Shown here: one piece after another, positions 5,451 to 6,781 of the stretch
Layout of the letters: every line of letters starts with the position of its first letter
Numbering within the stretch: the first letter of the stretch is position 1
Source of the DNA: Melioribacter roseus
GTDB taxonomy: Bacteria; Bacteroidota; Ignavibacteria; Ignavibacteriales; Melioribacteraceae
Assembly: GCA_020724325.1 (NCBI GenBank)
Contig: DYHC01000064.1
Location: 1,851-8,631 of the forward strand
Length of the DNA: 6,781 bases
Direction: 5' to 3'
The notes under the pieces: model-generated
Told to the model about the DNA's origin: nothing
The model's input: only the letters and a program-made list of their open reading frames with translations
Databases searched by the model: none
Translations under genes and position numbers: made by a program

Positions 5451-5458
5451 TTTTCAAA

Positions 5459-6778
5459 ATGTCACGGTCTAAAATATCTAAGATACATCCAAACTCAGCC
5501 GGTATTGATATCGGTTCTGAAAAGATATTCATTGGTATTGAAGATAAAGAGGTTAAATCCTTCGCTACATTTACGGGTGATTATCTTAAAGCCATTGATT
5601 ATCTCAAGGAAAATAATATTGATACAGTTGCTATGGAAGCTACGGGTGTTTACTGGATTTCCCTTTATGATCTGCTGGAAGAATCCGGCATTGAAGTCTA
5701 TCTTGTAGATGGACGACAAACCAAAAATGTCCCGGGGCGCAAGAGCGATGTTGCCGATTGTCAGTGGATTCAGCAACTTCACAGTTATGGACTTCTTCAT
5801 CGTTGTTTTATTCCTGATAACATAACCCGGCAACTCCGTACCTATACCCGTCTGCGAGAAGATCATCTTTCACTATCTTCTCAGCACATTCTTCATATGC
5901 AAAAAGCTTTAGATCTAATGAACATTAAACTTCACAATGTTATAAGTGAAATACATGGTGTAAGTGGTATGCGCATTCTAAAGTCAATTATATCTGGTAA
6001 CCACAACCCAGAGGAGCTTATGATGCTTTGCGAAAACAGCATTCTAAAGAAAAAGCGCGATCTGGTTCTTGCCTCTCTTCAGGGGAACTTTAGAGAAGAG
6101 TATGTATTTATGCTTAATCAAGCAGTTGAAGCTTACGAATTTTATTTGCATAAGATGTTCGAGTGCGATAAAAAAATTGAAGCCTTACTCAAACAAATAA
6201 ATAAAGACAAACCCACACCGAAGGACATGAAAAAGCCAAAACAGATAAGACACAATGCTCCAAAGATTGATAATCTGCATGAAGAATTGGTAAAACTCAC
6301 CAATGGTAAGGACCCATCACAAGTTATAGGCTTAACCGATAAAAGCGTTCTGTTACAAATAGGTGAAACCGGAATTGATCTTACCAGATGGAAAACTGAA
6401 AAACATTTTACAAGTTGGCTTTGTCTAAGCCCAACAAAACATGAGTCCGGGAAGAGCAACAAAAAACGTAAGAAGAAAGGAAACACAAAAGCCGGACAAA
6501 TCTTTCGTGAGGCAGCTCTATCAGTAGCAAACAGTACGCACTCTGCTTTGGGCGGTTTTTATCGGAGAATTAAAGCTAAGAAAGGACACAGAATTGCAAT
6601 TAAAGCCACCGCAAGAAAAATTGCAGTATTATACTATAACGTTATGACTAAAGGTATCGAATTTGTAGAACAAGGTCTTATTCTTTACCACCAAAAGTTC
6701 AAAGAACAACAAATTAAAAGGTTACATAAGCAGGCTAATCATTTTGGATTACAACTCACTCCATTGAGTGGTCATTAG
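5459..6778 (+). CDS. IS110-family DEDD transposase (bridge-RNA-guided recombinase type)
   Basis: A complete 439-residue recombinase. The N-terminal RuvC-like domain (DEDD_Tnp_IS110) carries the four acidic residues Asp17 (GIDIGSEKIF), Glu60 (AMEATGVYW), Asp97 and Asp100 (GRKSDVADCQW). A middle helical part (about 120-250) includes LRTYTRLREDHL and HMQKALDLMNIKLHNV, typical of the longer IS110 group of 430-450 residues. A lysine-rich linker (235-260) leads to the C-terminal Transposase_20 domain. There Ser296 in GLTDKSVLLQIGETG is the best candidate for the nucleophilic serine, and the basic GKSNKKRKKKGNTKAGQIFREAAL segment follows. The family is known to cut and rejoin DNA through a serine intermediate guided by an element-encoded RNA. 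AAAGG eight bases upstream supports the ATG at 5459. Two tandem TAG codons end it at 6776-6781. No frame break or lost catalytic residue is visible, so the element may be active. Confidence 0.95.
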   Translation: MSRSKISKIHPNSAGIDIGSEKIFIGIEDKEVKSFATFTGDYLKAIDYLKENNIDTVAMEATGVYWISLYDLLEESGIEVYLVDGRQTKNVPGRKSDVADCQWIQQLHSYGLLHRCFIPDNITRQLRTYTRLREDHLSLSSQHILHMQKALDLMNIKLHNVISEIHGVSGMRILKSIISGNHNPEELMMLCENSILKKKRDLVLASLQGNFREEYVFMLNQAVEAYEFYLHKMFECDKKIEALLKQINKDKPTPKDMKKPKQIRHNAPKIDNLHEELVKLTNGKDPSQVIGLTDKSVLLQIGETGIDLTRWKTEKHFTSWLCLSPTKHESGKSNKKRKKKGNTKAGQIFREAALSVANSTHSALGGFYRRIKAKKGHRIAIKATARKIAVLYYNVMTKGIEFVEQGLILYHQKFKEQQIKRLHKQANHFGLQLTPLSGH

Positions 6779-6781
6779 TAG

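Larger units (their letters stand above)
5272..5458 (+). ncRNA. Candidate bridge RNA / structured left end of the IS110 element
   Basis: IS110 recombinases are known to be guided by a bridge RNA encoded in the element's non-coding end, for IS621 just upstream of the recombinase gene. This leader has the expected size, place and structure. CCAAAGGTT (5335-5343) pairs perfectly with AACCTTTGG (5407-5415), extending to 12 pairs with wobbles. The 61-base interior contains a CGCT-TAGT-AGCG hairpin (5382-5393) and an open region. Upstream, ACTC/GAGT (5314-5317, 5325-5328) forms a small stem-loop. AAGCTAAC (5272-5279) is complementary to GTTAGCTT (5420-5427), and TAACAGC (5276-5282) to GCTGTTA (5399-5405). 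The sequence does not code for protein. Exact RNA ends are unknown and the fold was worked out by eye. Confidence 0.5.
5263..6781 (+). mobile_element. IS110-family insertion sequence (left boundary approximate, right end outside window)
   Basis: An intact DEDD transposase is preceded by about 200 bases of structured non-coding DNA, the layout of IS110-group elements with a long left end. IS110 elements lack terminal inverted repeats and usually make no target duplication, so the left edge cannot be called directly. The chosen edge follows AATGAC-CT (5255-5262), where CT would match the core dinucleotide known from IS621. An edge nearer 5216-5225 is also possible. The right end lies beyond 6781. 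Confidence 0.6.

Noticed and set aside
5045..5458. CRISPR array or tRNA in the gene-free stretch
   Set aside because: The repeats are inverted and not regularly spaced direct repeats, and no cloverleaf with a TTCRA-type arm and acceptor stem can be formed.

Overview
The window is AT-rich and fits a member of the Bacteroidota/Ignavibacteria (FCB) branch. That assignment is inferred from three things seen here: a promoter of the TTTG / TAnnTTTG type used by the Bacteroidota primary sigma factor, a secreted Reg_prop-type beta-propeller, and palindromic intergenic repeats built on a GTCATTTCGA-like core. Shine-Dalgarno sites are clear for several genes, which fits Ignavibacteria better than Bacteroides. 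No 16S or other species marker is present.

Region 1 (1-1625) is the 3' part of dnaE, the replicative DNA polymerase III alpha subunit. It enters from the left edge and is read in frame 1 to a stop at 1156-1158. Unmistakable DnaE sequence then continues in frame 3 to 1625. The frame change near 1141-1150 separates the polymerase/HhH/clamp-binding part from the OB fold and C-terminal domain. It is either a real mutation or a sequence/assembly error.

Region 2 (1650-4033) is a compact co-directional cluster driven by a well-formed promoter at 1650-1680. It holds a FabI/FabL-type enoyl-reductase-like SDR, an acyl-CoA dehydrogenase and a thioredoxin. The first two should both act on acyl thioesters (2-enoyl reduction and acyl-CoA alpha,beta-oxidation). 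Thioredoxin is probably a housekeeping passenger.

Region 3 (4027-5044) starts with a perfect small hairpin over the thioredoxin stop codon. It is followed by an exported, stand-alone seven-repeat beta-propeller with a nearly exact 43-residue period.

Region 4 (5045-6781) is a 414-base gene-free stretch followed by an intact IS110-family DEDD transposase. The gene-free part contains a nested palindromic repeat (5074-5199), a second shorter relative (5207-5260), and a structured leader (about 5272-5458) that looks like the non-coding end of an IS110 element, i.e. a candidate bridge RNA. The leader has several long complementary segments. It also contains a 9-base match to the neighbouring repeat that could be a target guide, and its strongest stem competes with pairing to the transposase ribosome binding site. 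The right end of the element lies beyond the window, so its boundaries cannot be fixed here. This leader and its relation to the palindromic repeats is the most interesting part of the window.
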